From Bryoerythrophyllum caledonicum (taxonomy: Eukaryota > Streptophyta > Bryopsida > Pottiales > Pottiaceae), in NCBI GenBank assembly GCA_963971425.1, contig OZ020514.1:43375158-43439157 (forward strand): DNA of 64,000 nucleotides, written 5' to 3'. Made by a program: the position numbers and the translations under genes. Positions 31,101 to 42,319 of this stretch are shown here, in pieces; position 1 is the first letter of the stretch, and every line of letters starts with the position of its first letter. The notes below the pieces were generated by a model. The model ran no database searches, was not told the DNA's origin, and saw only the letters and a list, made by a program, of their open reading frames with translations.

Positions 31101-31625
31101 TCAACTAAGTTCTTCTATGAAAAATGTGTCCATGGATTGCTCAGACTCAGTGTGCGAGTGTTCAGCCAACCAAGTAGAGAATTCTCCATCATCCTCCCAT
31201 TCATATAAACTAGGCTCTAAAGAACTCAATGGAGGAGGAAAGGTGGGTTCTGCCACATTTGGAAATGCAAACTTAACCCCTTTGATAAAATTGGCCATGT
31301 TGATCACATAAGGTGAGGGCTCGGTAATCTCTAGCCCTAATTGCTCCATGGTACAAAGGGGCATGATGTTTACATCACTACCACCATCCATCAACACTTT
31401 AGGCAACACCTTATCCACTATAGTGGCTTTGGTACCTACTGTCCAAACCTCAAATGCTTTCTCAGAAGGCTTCTGAGAAGAGTTCACTCTAGCGGCTAGA
31501 TTGGCCTTGACCTTCACTCTCTTGGTTAGTGGAATTTTCTTCTTCAACTCCTTCCGTACCAAGGGTGCCAACTGGATGAGCTGGGCAATGGAAATGTTGG
31601 CCTTCAACCTATGGGTGATAGTCGA
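31101..31625 (-). pseudogene. Retropepsin-like protease of the second gypsy element
   Basis: An open frame of 168 residues: ISIAQLIQLAPLVRKELKKK, then a basic segment, then VLMDGGSDVNIMPLCTMEQL with the catalytic Asp in DGG and a following hydrophobic flap-like part (YVINMANFIKGV). This is the clan AA protease pattern of plant gypsy Pol. The C-terminal part is acidic and leads to the RT linker. The frame has no internal stop, but upstream continuity is lost near 31,627. Confidence 0.75.
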
Positions 31626-31627
31626 CT

Positions 31628-32430
31628 AAGGTGGTACGAATAAACTGTCACAAACCATGTTTTGCCATGTCACAACTGCTCTTTCGCGTCACATGCCAAA
31701 TTTTCTTTTGATTTCAGATGTTGGTCTACAAAATGTGAGTCCTGACTTCCATGCCATTACACATATTGTAAATTTTCACCAAACCGGTCTACAGTTCAAA
31801 TTACTATATACTTGTCAAAGTTTTAAAATGGCTTCAAATATACTTCTTGTGGAAGATCACAAGTTCACAATTCTACAGAACTTTTAGATTGCATGCATAA
31901 CATGTTCTTTTTGGTCATTCCAAATGAAAAATTATGATCTGAGACTTAAATTTGCTTGTAACAACAAAAAATGGGCTGATTTACAAAAATGCTTAAAATG
32001 GGGGTTAAATGTTGATTTTTGCTCCAAATTTTTATCGAACCTTCTTAAGTATACAAAAATCTATCTTAGAATATAAAGTGTTCTAAAAAATACTTCTTTT
32101 TTTCATAATTTTCTTCAAAACCTAGTTTTCGATACCTTGGAAAAACATATATACTGTGTGGTATTTTTGGTATGTTTTCAGTCTCTATAGTATGCAGCAT
32201 TCTCATGTCGGGAAAGGGTTCGGCCACTTATTGAGCAACATGTGTTATGACAACACAAAGTCCCAATAATCAACACTTTGTTCAAGAGATTTTCTGTTCA
32301 CCTAACTTTTTGTTGGCCATGATTTCTTCACACCTAAAAAATGGACGGTTGGCATTCAACAACAAGTTAACAAAGGGCTTCAAAACAAACATACTATGGA
32401 GTATATTATTTTTGCCCACTTTGTACCCCC
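31628..32430. other. Unassigned AT-rich insert-like stretch
   Basis: About 800 bases with no coding sense on either strand separate the protease from the gag-side sequence that resumes near 32,430 (minus strand STSTFRPYDLWEDLN). It starts near TGTCACAAACC. It could be an inserted non-coding element, but terminal repeats are not evident. Confidence 0.35.
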
Positions 32431-32672
32431 CTTAGTGTACTTACACCCCTATTTAAGTCCTCCCAAAGGTCATAAGGTCTAAAAGTGGAGGTGGATAGAG
32501 GGTTTTTAATTCCTATTTCTTGAATGGGAATTGTTGGACCCTCCCAAGTTGGCTCAGATGTGGGGGTTCTGGGGTTCTTCACCTTCTTTTGAAGAGGTGG
32601 AATCCAACATTAACGGATTTATTGGAGGTACCTTTTGGTTAGCCCTCCATGTCGACTTTAAAGGTTCATGAA

Positions 32673-33480
32673 CTACATCATTGAATTTAGACAAGTGTGG
32701 TGATCCACATTGCTAATCTCTGATTCAGGAGCTACAAAAGGTTGATTGGTCCTTTGTGCTCGTGTCATCACCGCATTAGCGGGAAGTGAAAGGTGAGCCA
32801 CTTGATGTGGAATGACAGGCTCATGCGATACCAAACGAGATTGAGAAGAAGTAGAACTTTGGGAGGCTCCTTCAGATCCAAGTTCTGTCAACTTGACAAT
32901 CGTAGAGGGAGAAGAAGAGGAAAGAGAAGCAAATCGAGCATCTTGGTTAGATGCTTGATTTTGGCCCAAGGGCACAAAACCTTGGTTGGTGTGTAAGCCT
33001 AAAGGAGGTTGGTGGTTTTGTCGATGATTATCATAATCATAGTACATGTTAGGAGGATGAAGACTATTGTCATTCGAAGGATTTTGAGCCCCTCTCTAGT
33101 TATCCATGGCTTGTTGGAAAAAATTCCCTCTCAACGGCTTCATGGGAATGACATTGTCCTTTGCTCTACATCTATCTGTGGGATGATTACCACCGCAATT
33201 CCCACACACTACCCTATTCTCCAACCAACAACTCTCAGGAGGGTGTTTTCATCCACAGGAGTGGCAGATCTCCCAATGTGGTGGAGGCCTTGAGCCTTGA
33301 CCACGGTTGAACTGTTGGTTCCGGTGTGGGGGTTGGTAGAAGTTTGGTTGTTGTGGAAAGGTGGTACAGAACTGCATGGTGTGACCACTCTCGCCACATG
33401 AAGTGCACTACATGCCAGAAAAATGTCTTCCTGATTCTATTTGAAGAGGTGGGCATTAGGGTTTTAGTTCATGAGTAAAA
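32673..33480 (-). pseudogene. Zinc-knuckle and Ser/Gln-rich part of second gypsy gag
   Basis: The minus strand shows CTSCGESGHTMQFC, a perfect CX2CX4HX4C knuckle, at 33,367-33,408. A second, CHSCG-stop-KHPPESC, lies near 33,240-33,275, and a third, CGNCGGNHPTDRC, near 33,175-33,215. Then comes a Pro/Asn/Gln-rich segment, and frame 33,047-32,673 is Ser-rich (FASLSSSSPSTIVKLTELG). Three CCHC-type knuckles in one gag is more than the usual one or two. Knuckles bind the RNA genome. Confidence 0.75.
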
Positions 33481-33868
33481 GAGCCATCTAATTTGTCATC
33501 GCCCTCAATTGTTGTTGGAGTTGCTCCTAGAACCCCTGTTGGGCGTCGTGGATCTCCTTCTCCATCTCGTAATGCCAATTAGGTTCATATATAAGAGCTG
33601 GTAAGGGAACGGGAGGCCTAACACTTAAAGGGATGGTATTCACCACATGTGGAGGATAATTTAATGGGCTAGGTTGGGATCCAACTAAGCTTGACTTCTC
33701 ACGGGCATGGATGGGGATAAAGCTAGGAATGCTCTCATTCTCCTTCCTCTATAATTTTTCGTGTTCTATTGCGACTGCAGCCACGATCCTAGCTGCCGCT
33801 TTAGCTTCCTCTAAGGTTGTAGGCCTTGTTTAGAGAATGTCCCATACCGTTTTCTCTAGATAAAATCC

Positions 33869-34297
33869 TTATAGGAAGAAGTGTCTCAAGGTATCATCTG
33901 TGAGCAAATTACCCACGAATCGGGTAACAACTTGATCAAACCTACAAATGTAAGATAAAATGTCTTCATCCTTCCCTTGCCTAAAGCTCGCCAAGGCGGT
34001 CAAGGCTGCACTTTGGCCTACTTCGGGCCTATATTGTTCCGAGAATGCTCTCATGAGGCCAACCCAATCACGGAAGGTGGATGCCGCATGATTGTGGTAC
34101 CATTCATAAGCAGATTCTTTGAGTGTGGTTGGAAACCACATCAAGTAGTAACGGTTGTCAATTATCAAACAAATAGTTAATAACTCTATGATCCGCTCTA
34201 TATGCATCGAGGGATCCTCATCTCTAGTTCCCTCGAAACTAGGAAGATTTGGGGGCATAGGTGTACCTTGAAGCCCGTCACGAACTACAACTGACAA
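33869..34297 (-). pseudogene. Gag core of the second gypsy element
   Basis: PPNLPSFEGTRDEDPSMHIE, WFPTTLKESAYEWYHNHAA, FRDWVGLMRAFSEQYRPEVG, ALASFRQGKDEDILSYICRF: this is the Retrotrans_gag (PF03732-like) pattern with the W(F)P.TLKE.A..WY core. A TAG follows RHFFL at 33,869, after which the frame remains protein-like (RPTTLEEAKAAARIVAAVAI), so the stop is a lesion. Confidence 0.88.
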
Positions 34298-34323
34298 GCC
34301 CTTTGGTTGAACTAGAGATGCAA

Positions 34324-34635
34324 CTAGAGGGCAAGCCCTTTGGGGTTTAGAGGTGGGTCGATAGGTGGATCTTCCATGGCCACAAGACTAGGAGGAGGAG
34401 AAGAGCAGGAAGAGGAAGAAGACTTAAAGCTAGATTCCTCAACTTTACTAAAGCTTTGAGGGCTTTCCAAATCGGTTCTTGAATTAGGACTCCCTTCTAC
34501 TGTCTCAGGGTTGGGAAATGAAGTCGTTGGAATATTCGAGATCAAAGAAAGGAAAAACCGTCTATAATATTTTCCAGATCGAGTCACCGGGCTCATCGAA
34601 ACAATTAAAGTCTCAATTCTTAGTTTTCTAGACAT
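34324..34635 (-). pseudogene. Gag N-terminus of the second gypsy element
   Basis: The frame starts at ATG 34,635. An internal MSPVTRSGKYYR is probably the native start, since gypsy gags often begin with a short TRSG motif. A Ser/Pro/Glu-rich disordered stretch follows (SSSSSCSSPPP), then DPPIDPPLNP, and the frame shifts before the gag core. Confidence 0.6.
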
Positions 34636-34640
34636 TTCGT

Positions 34641-36271
34641 GAAAACAAAGGATTGTCTTAGATTATCTTGAGTTTCTCCCAAACATCCCCTTGCTGGGAA
34701 GTAAAGCGAACAAAAGATTACATCTAGGGCTATCCTCCGGAAGAGGTATATCCACTATGCCTATACGATACAGACTCTTAGTTGGGCTCACCACCTACTT
34801 AGAGATTTCTCCCCCATATCCAGATATCTCCTAATTCCTCTCCAAGGGATGGCATCACCAACTTAAGAGAAACGACACCAGCATTTACAAAATCATTCAT
34901 TGGTTCATCATAACTCATTCATTGAGAAGGAGAGAACGTAACTAGCTGCAAGTCCATCTTTTCTGTTCGATCCCTAACCGAATCTATGTGTCTAGTGTAG
35001 GGTTTGGTGTAGTGAGGAAGGTTTGTACACTTACCTCATGCCGTGCTCCTTCCTTACGGCCCCTTCAATATGCATACCATTCTAGATGTGCAACATTCAT
35101 TCCATTCAACATACAAAACAATTCAAAACCTATAAGACATGAGTTGCCCTTACCTTGGTGGTAGATCAAGTTTGGGGGGGGGAAGGAAAGGGCACCCTTG
35201 TCCCATACCTGGGCTCAACAACCTTTCCTTAGAAGCTCACTGATTACTTTTCAAGCAATTGTGGGAGGGCCTCAATTTTTCACCCCAAAGCCCCCTTACT
35301 TAACCAAAGCACAAAAGTTAGAAGGTGATCCTCTGAACACAATGTGCTTGTGTTAGGAGGTCAGGAATTCCACACTCCCTTCTAACTCTCCACCTCCAAT
35401 ACAACTTGAACAATACACCCCATACAAAAATACATGCACAAAAGTAGGTTCAACACCATACCTCCAGCAATAGCGCACTCCACTTCCCAGTATGTGACAA
35501 AACACCACTACAGCTCATAGTTTAGGTTAGTAATTGACAATTCACAACCTTAGAAACCCTAGTTTCAGCAATCCAGCTGTAAGACATCCACCTTCCAAGC
35601 AATAAATCAAACAAAATCTCCTCTCGACAGACCCACCAAATGTGAACCAAAAAACTTAACCCCCTACAGAGATTAGTCCATAATCCACAAGGTCCTAGGG
35701 CTCTGTTCCAAATCACGCCATGTGCTGATTCTTAACTTTTATTTTCTTCAAATTGTAAGTTCAGATTGGTTTTTTATCTAATTTTTTCTTAACCCTAATG
35801 ATTTAAAAATAAAATAAAAAATAAACTCAATTAAGCCTTGAATTTATTACTTACCAGACCTTCATGTTTTATCCCACAAAATTAAGTGATAATCAATCTT
35901 CCCTTTGTAGTCATTAAGATTTATCACCGATCTTTAAAGTAATTCTAAAGGTAAAAACTATCTATTTTATTTTATTTTAATCTTATTTTTTATCTTTTAT
36001 TATATACTAGAGTGTTATCCGTATCCTCCGGACACAATATTTTTTTGTATGTGTTGGCAAGTATTCACATCTTAACACAAAGATATCCTTAAGGTAATCG
36101 TTCCCACAGAGAGTCACCGAGAACTACAACGACTAACATCAAGCCAAAAATCTATACAATGTCGAATATACAGTAGATACATCAAAAGAAAGGAGGGAAT
36201 AAAGATTTAGATCACAAAGCCTGGGTGTTAATTACACCAATTACCCCGCTTTTCGTACGCTTGTTGTCTTC
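34641..36271. other. No supported gene; possible LTR/leader of second gypsy element
   Basis: By position this should contain the leader and 5' LTR of the minus-strand element. I found neither a convincing primer-binding site nor paired LTR ends. A G9 run is at 35,172. The rest is mixed-composition non-coding DNA. The motif CGTTCCCACAGAGA at 36,098 recurs near 38,909. Confidence 0.35.
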
Positions 36272-36380
36272 TCGTACGTCCTACCTTCGTACGTCCTACA
36301 TTGTACGTCCTACATTCGTACGTCCGACATTCGTACGTCCTACCTTTGTACGTGCTACCTCGTACGTACTACCTCGCACG
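36272..36380 (+). repeat. CGTACGTCCTACMTT minisatellite
   Basis: Seven to eight units of about 14-15 bp (TCGTACGTCCTACATT and variants) in a row. Each contains the palindrome CGTACG or GTACGTAC. Confidence 0.9.
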
Positions 36381-37433
36381 GGTAGGAAGGACTTTTATTA
36401 CTCAAACTTTAGATTAGATCTGGGGCTTCTAGTTACACCTATGCACAATATGGACATCTAGAGTACATGCGTACCCGGCAGGGGTTTTTATCACCACGGA
36501 CGATGATCCAAGGACTCACAGAGATTTTAGTGTTTGACACAAGTAACAGATACTCTTCCTCCCATTCTCTCCTTCTAACTCTACTAACTCACTTGGATGG
36601 TTATGGTGTCACTGAGATCCCCCTAAAGGGGATGTTAGACCCGTGTTTCCGAAACTGTGAAGGACGTAATGTAAGTGAGCAAGGGGCCTACCCGCCCACT
36701 ATCCGTCCTCTCAGTCTCCCTCCACATCCGATGTGGCTGGAGGTAGGATGTTTCAGGGTCGACCCGAGCCCTCACAACCGACACCAATCGGTTGTCGGAA
36801 GGTCACTCAAGACTCGCTAGGATCCTTACACATCCGTCACTCCCCCCTCGTCCTTCCCTAGACACTTGCAACCTCACATGTTATTCCCACCCACACGTAC
36901 TAATCTACTAGATGGAACAAAGAAAGAATTGTAAGTATTTAGAGTTAGTGTCACACCCCTACTAACTATCTCCCCATCTCACCTGTTATTCCCATCCACC
37001 CGGACTAACTCTACTTGATGGAACAAGGAAACAATGAGTTGATAGTTAGTACAAATTTGAGGAGTGGACTACTTGAAATGGCACTCACAATCATGTATGG
37101 AATTCGAGCTCTCCAACCATCGAAGGTTTTTTGAGAGCGTAGGTTTAGAATTAAACTGAAAGCAAATGCACACAACAAGCAGTGAAGAGAGGTGCCTCGA
37201 GACTCCTCTCTTATACTGCAGCAAACTCACACTAACGTCCAAAGAAATCGATACCTTCTAACTAGAAACAACGCATTAACTATCCTTGGCGGCGGTGGCT
37301 GCCACTCCACACCACGTGCACCGTCAGAAGGTAACTTATTACACAAATCTCCAGGCAAAACTAAGTCAAAACCAAAGTCAACCGAGGGCCAAATCCCGGA
37401 ATGAACAGTGACCTACGAAACAAGATCCTTACC
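36381..37433. other. Non-coding stretch with a local direct repeat
   Basis: A block around CCTGTTATTCCCA...GATGGAACAA is repeated at about 36,866-36,930 and 36,976-37,035. Open frames here are short and without recognisable domains. Confidence 0.4.
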
Positions 37434-38873
37434 CTATAGACGTAAGTTTCTACCTACCCTGCGCCAACTCCTCGAGCCTCTTCTTCTCCACCTACCTTTT
37501 AGTTTCTTGGAGCTTCGGCTCGAAGAAGGGGTGGGTGCGGCCGTAGCAAGTGTCATCAAGGGTGCCAAAGTGGCATCCGTGGGCTGAGTCGGAGTAGCAA
37601 ACGAACGGGACACGGTTTCTCTTGCAGAGAAAGCGGTGTCCGTCCTGGTGGAGGTAACGGGTAAGGAGACATGAACTGGAGGAAACTCGGACCAGGTTGG
37701 AAGAATCGGTACCTGGTTTGGAGTTGTCATGATATCCGGGCCGGATGTAAGGACCGGGAGGTGCCAATGAGAAGAACTCTCACTAGTAGTCTTTCCTAGG
37801 GGAAAGACACTCGATAAAGGGACCATAACTGGTGCAGAGTGAACGATGTTGCCTTGGGGTGGCTAGCGATGACGGATCAAGGGTGGGGGTTCCACCCCTG
37901 CATCTGAGCTCTCCTTCCATCCACTCTGTGCCTGGGTGGTGATTTCTGAAAGAGAGGGTCTCGCCGGAGCCCTCGCAGGTCGTACGAGAGGAGTTCAACT
38001 GTGAAGGTCCACAACAGTCTTCCCCTTGTTGTTGCCCGTGCCGCGATCTTCCATATCGGAGTCCGAATCCCCGTCCTTGCTTGAGCTGTCGGAGTCATCC
38101 ACAAACTTGGGTAAGATGTGTGTGAGGTTGCTTACCAATAACCTCATGCTGGCATAAGCCTCCTCAACCTTCACGGTTTGCTCCATCATGAATGCGATCA
38201 CCTTCTTGCTCGAAATGTGGTCGTCTCTCTCCAACCTAACATCGAACATCCGGGCCTTGAGTACGACATCTGCAGGTAGGTGCAAGGTACCCTCCACTCG
38301 TTGTAATGCCTCCGCAGAGGCATTGGCTTGGAGAAGAGCTTCCTTCTGCCTCTTCTCTACCTCCAAGGCCCGACTCTTCATCTTGGTCATCTCAAGGGTG
38401 AGCCGGTGGACCTTCTGTTCCATACTACGGAGGTCACTCGCTCCTCCTATACGTTCCTTGACCGCAGTGACTAGTCCTTGGATGGATGGGTTGCCCACCA
38501 AGCTGCTCACATGTGCCAAGGTCTTGTCGGTGTCTTCTACGTACACACGCAGGGCCTCAATTAGTTCAGATGCCCGGTATGTCTTGTCTCCGAGGTGAGC
38601 GGGTCCGGTAATTGCTGCGCGGAGTGTGGCTCGGGTCCGAGTAGAAGGGGCTCCTCCCTCTCTCCTTCTCTGACGCTTGGGAGGTGGAGGCGCCTCTTCT
38701 TCTGATGGGGAGGAAGTGCTTCGTCCCTCAGAACCTGACTCGCACTCCGATTCTGTCCCCTGGAACTTCTTCATCATCAAATGAGTCCCGTACGCCGTTG
38801 TCTCCTCTGGCGTTGTTTCCTTGAAGTGATTGTCGTAGTTTGCAGAGTCAATATTCCTCTGGAATGCGCTCAA
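37434..38873 (-). pseudogene. Coiled-coil family member 1 (C-terminal part, N-terminus missing)
   Basis: The frame 38,873-37,995 has no genuine start and probably lacks the N-terminal domain seen in members 2-4. It contains an acidic/Ser stretch, a basic PKRQRRREGG patch (possible nuclear signal), and a long predicted coiled coil with MEQKVHRLTLEMTKMKS and VEKRQKEALLQANASAEALQ. The conserved block PADVVLKARMFDVRLERDD then SSKKVIAFMMEQ follows, then an acidic DDSDSSSKDGDSDSDME tail. The TGA at 37,995 and a second stop near 37,855 interrupt a frame that stays open to 37,434 with Ser/Pro/Thr-rich sequence. The conserved block is shared with the genes at 40.7 and 51.4 kb. Function unknown. Confidence 0.6.
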
Positions 38874-40179
38874 TCGTCACTAAGTGCTTCCAAAGTAAAC
38901 CACTCCGGTTTCGTTCCCACAGAGATCTATTTATCCTTTCAAATTATCCCAAAACCACTACTCTATTCATCACCTAGGTTAGTTAATCTATTCAGTAATA
39001 GTTTCGGATCCTTCCGGATTCCGAAACCCAAGCAAAACTTTCCGGAACTAGTTTCCGGAAGATATATACAGTTGTTCCCGGAAATGGTTTCCGGAAACCA
39101 GAAGGGTAGTTTGATTTACCTCTGTTCCTCCTCAGAGCGGCTTCCAAAAAGTTTAAACGAGTGACCGGAAGGCCACTGATCCTATTTTGTGTAAGTGGCC
39201 GGATTCCCCACTGCCTTGTGGCTTTAAGTGGCTAGACACCCATTGCCCCGGTGTTTATAGTGACCGGACAATCACTTTCCCCCTAATCTACTAACCGGTG
39301 ATATGGTGTTGATCCTAGACGTAACTCTCACGACATCCGGAAGGCCTTCCGGATGCGGTCACACAAAGGTACGCCCTGACTACAACAACGTTTCAGTAGC
39401 ACTTTTGTAGCCCTACAAAGATAGTGATGTAGTTTCACTGGGGAGGACTCCTTCTAGACTCACATAGCAGGTTTTTCCTATCGTGGGGGTAAACTCCGGT
39501 TTTGGACCGGAATCCGGGTTCACACGGACTAGTCCGTGCCCTAGAGACTACCAGGAACACCTTTGCAACAGATCTCTTCCCCTACTGGTTCTTCCGGTCT
39601 TCTGAAGGTGACCAGGAACACCTCTGCAACCTCCTCCAGTTATTCCGGACACTCCCCTGCTGAAGATCCAAGCCGGCTCACTTCTTAGCTCAACAAAACA
39701 GCCTTCTCTTTGAAGAAACTTGCACAAATACGTACTACAATAACGGACCTTGAACCTCACACGTAAAATAACTCTCTTCACAAGTACTAGGTAGCAAATC
39801 CAGTGAAAGCTCTGAAATATATTCAACGTAAAGGAAAAGAAACAAGGTGATGAGTTTTCCAAAACCCGTCTACTAAGTACTAGAACAATTCCTAATTTAA
39901 GGCTTATCCTATCTACAAGAAATCCGGAGGATCTTATCCCTAAAAATCCGGAAAAGAGAATCTCAGATCCTATTTTTCCAGGTCCGGATTCCAGACATCC
40001 GAAAAGTACGCAAAATTCCGGAAGTGTTTACAAGAGTCCGGAAGCCTTAGTTTCCGGATTAAGTAGCCAGGTGCAACTCTGGGCCCCATCGTTAATCGCT
40101 ACTTAATTCCAATCACTAAGCTACAAATACTACTAAATTTAATCTACCTAAGGAGGTGATCCAACGCTCTTAAATCAAG
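38874..40179. other. No gene; dense TTCCGGAA motifs
   Basis: The palindrome TTCCGGAA or its half CCGGAA/TTCCGG occurs about every 40-80 bases (for example 39,015, 39,040, 39,055, 39,080, 39,905, 40,015, 40,040). The stretch would be upstream of member 1 and downstream of member 2. No open frame with protein character is seen. Confidence 0.5.
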
Positions 40180-42144
40180 GACTGGTACGCCTCGTGGAAG
40201 TCTCTGCCCTGGTCTTGCCGGCCCTCCTACGCGGTGGGGTAGTAGCTGTCGGAATGTCCTATGATCCGGCTCCGGATGTTGGAACCTGTGATGCTGCCGG
40301 TGGAGCTGGCTCGGAGGCGGAATCTACCACAATGGTCTCCGGAGCTTGAGCGAAGCCTTGAAATTGGGCTCCAGGACTGGGGGGATTGGTCGCCAAACGC
40401 CTTGCAAGCGGGGGAGTGGACTTCCGGCGGCTTGATGTAGGAGGAGTCGGTTGCGGTCTTAGGGGAGAAGGGGTTTCGTTATGACTTACCTCTGGAAGTA
40501 AATCCGTCCAGTGCTTTCCGGTACTAGTGTTCGGATTGCCGGTAGGACTGCTGCTCCTGTGCGTAGTAGGCTCCGGCTGAGTTAAGATCTCCTTCTGCTT
40601 CTCGGAAGCCTCTTGTGTATGCTTGAAGGTCCGGCTTTGTCTGGGGACGTCCGGATCCGGACCGGAAATGCTAAGTCCTCCGGTGCTTGGGTGCTCCGGT
40701 CCTCTGGTCCTTCCGGGGTGATGTTAGCTACCAACTCCTACATGCGAATCCATGTCTTCTCCATCTTCTTGCCGTGATCGTGTAGGAAGCGTATAATCTG
40801 CACCCGGTTTAGCTTGCCTTCCTGCTCCAGCTGACCTGTAAAAAGCAGACTCCGGTTGACCGTGTCAACCGAAAATGCCAGTGCTTCACGTACCTCGCTC
40901 AAGGCTTGGGCAGACGCGTTTGCTCGATCTTTGGCCTCCTTCAACTTCTTCCGGGACTCTGTCAACGCCGTATACGCCTCGTCGCACTGGGCCACAAATT
41001 GATCTCGACTCCGGATGATAGTAGCCTGCTGGATCTCCAAGGCTTGGAGTCGGAGCGACAGGAGCGTGTTCTTCTGTAGTCCTTGGATCGCTGTCGGAAT
41101 CTCCACGACCCTCTCCACCTCCAGCTTCCGCCGGATGCCGTCCAAGACTTCTCGTAATCGTGCTTCGGATTGGCACACGATCGACGCACGCCAACCTACA
41201 TGCTGAATGAGCTCCAGTAGGTCGGGCCCGTCGAGCCCAACGAGGTGCGGGGGCTCCGCCGGAGGAATGCGACCTTCATGTGGAGCTTGCCTGGGGTCTT
41301 GCGGAGGTTGCCCACCCGTTGGCTGAATCGATGTAGATGGTCCCGGTGTCGACTCTCTTAGTACGGATCGGCTCCGCTTCCGGGATTGGGGAACAACCTC
41401 GGGCAAGGAAGCTTCCGCATCTTCCATGGTCTCGTTGTCGTCTACTCGTTCCGGACCACCATAGTTCTGGATCTCCAGGAGCAGCTCGTATGCATCTTGC
41501 TCGTCCGGGGTAAGCACATCGTGTTGCGCGTAGAGGTGAGTGAGGTACGAGGGAAGAGGGGTGCCGGCCCTCTTCGACTTCTGGAGCCCTCTCACCATCC
41601 GGTTGACCATCTCGCTCATAAGCGAGGCCCAATCTACACTAAACTTCTCCTTCATCGAACCTAGAATTGTGGTGGCCCATTTAGACACCACCCGTTTGGG
41701 TTTTTCCGGGTGAAAGATTGGGTTCAAGAACCTTACCACAATCTGGGCGTCCTGATGCCGGAGGTCGTCGGTACTGTAGCCTTCCTTGGGGTCGGCTTGC
41801 TTCGTGAACTCGTCCCCGAGGATGTCGTCGTTCCGCTCTGCTGTCTTGACGGTTCCGCTACTGAAAGAGTAGGTACGCTGCCACTCCGGAATACCCCATG
41901 TCTCGGGGTGAGCTCGTATGGTGCCGTTGTACTGGTTTTCCGGTGCACCGAGTAGCTCCACCACCAGCTTCGCGTCCTTCGCTCCCCACGCAACGTCAAA
42001 CAGCCCCCGGCAGCCCATGTTGGTGAGGTAATGTTTGAGGACGGCCTTCTCCTCCGGATCTGTCGGTATGATTGGTACCACCCGCTGTACTGCTGGTTGG
42101 GTCGTCGTACCTCGGGTAGTCCGGGAAGGTTCGCCTTCCGCCAT
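40180..42144 (-). CDS. Coiled-coil family member 2 (best preserved)
   Basis: ATG at 42,144 (MAEGEPSRTTRG) is the first after the TATA box and gives 468 codons to a TAG at 40,738. After the TAG the frame stays protein-like (ELVANITPEGPEDRSTQAPE) and a Pro/Ser/Thr-rich tail continues in a second frame to about 40,265, so the native protein was longer. Domains: N-terminal domain about residues 20-220 with VVPIIPTDPEEKAVLKHYL, MGCRGLFDVAW, NGTIRAHPETWGIPEWQRTY, FLNPIFHPEKPKRVVSKWAT and LPSYLTHLYAQHDVL. A basic, Ser/Pro-rich linker (SRKRSRS) follows, then a coiled coil of about 150 residues ending in ANASAQALSEVREAL. The N-terminal half loosely resembles plant-transposon-associated domains in layout, but that is inference. 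Function unknown. Confidence 0.6.
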
Positions 42145-42306
42145 GTCCACAAAAACTCTCACAGTCTCTCCGGTTTCACCTGCACGCACTGTCCTTACCA
42201 CACACCCTCACGAGTGGAAATACTTCCGTTCTAATGCGATCACGAAAGTAGAGAGCAAGGGAGAAGAGCAACCCAAGAAGTGAGGGAAGCCAGTTTTAGC
42301 TTCTTG

Positions 42307-42314
42307 CTTTTATA
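42307..42314 (-). promoter_or_regulatory. TATA box of coiled-coil family member 2
   Basis: The minus strand reads TATAAAAG, 163 bases upstream of the ATG at 42,144, followed by a pyrimidine-rich leader (CTTCTCCCTTGCTCTC). Upstream lie several TTCCGG/CCGGAA motifs at 42,355-42,480. This matches the promoter of the kinase-like gene at 3,018 in its TATAAAAG plus pyrimidine-patch design. Confidence 0.6.
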
Positions 42315-42319
42315 CTTTC

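Larger units (their letters stand above)
30477..34640 (-). mobile_element. Second Ty3/gypsy-type element, minus strand, truncated in RT
   Basis: Read on the minus strand: gag N-terminus (34,635), gag core (34,297-33,869), zinc knuckles (33,410-33,175), Ser/Pro/Gln-rich stretch (33,047-32,673), protease (31,607-31,101), acidic linker (31,063-30,758) and the first part of RT (30,760-30,480). Sequence families differ from copies 1 and 2: the gag has a true Retrotrans_gag-type core and three zinc knuckles, and the protease motif is DGGSDVN. It breaks off inside the RT N-terminus at the junction with copy 2. No LTR could be delimited. Several TAG/TGA stops interrupt it. Confidence 0.85.

Noticed and set aside
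34641..36271. 5' LTR of the second gypsy element
   Set aside because: Expected by position, but no paired LTR, TG...CA ends or primer-binding site could be demonstrated.
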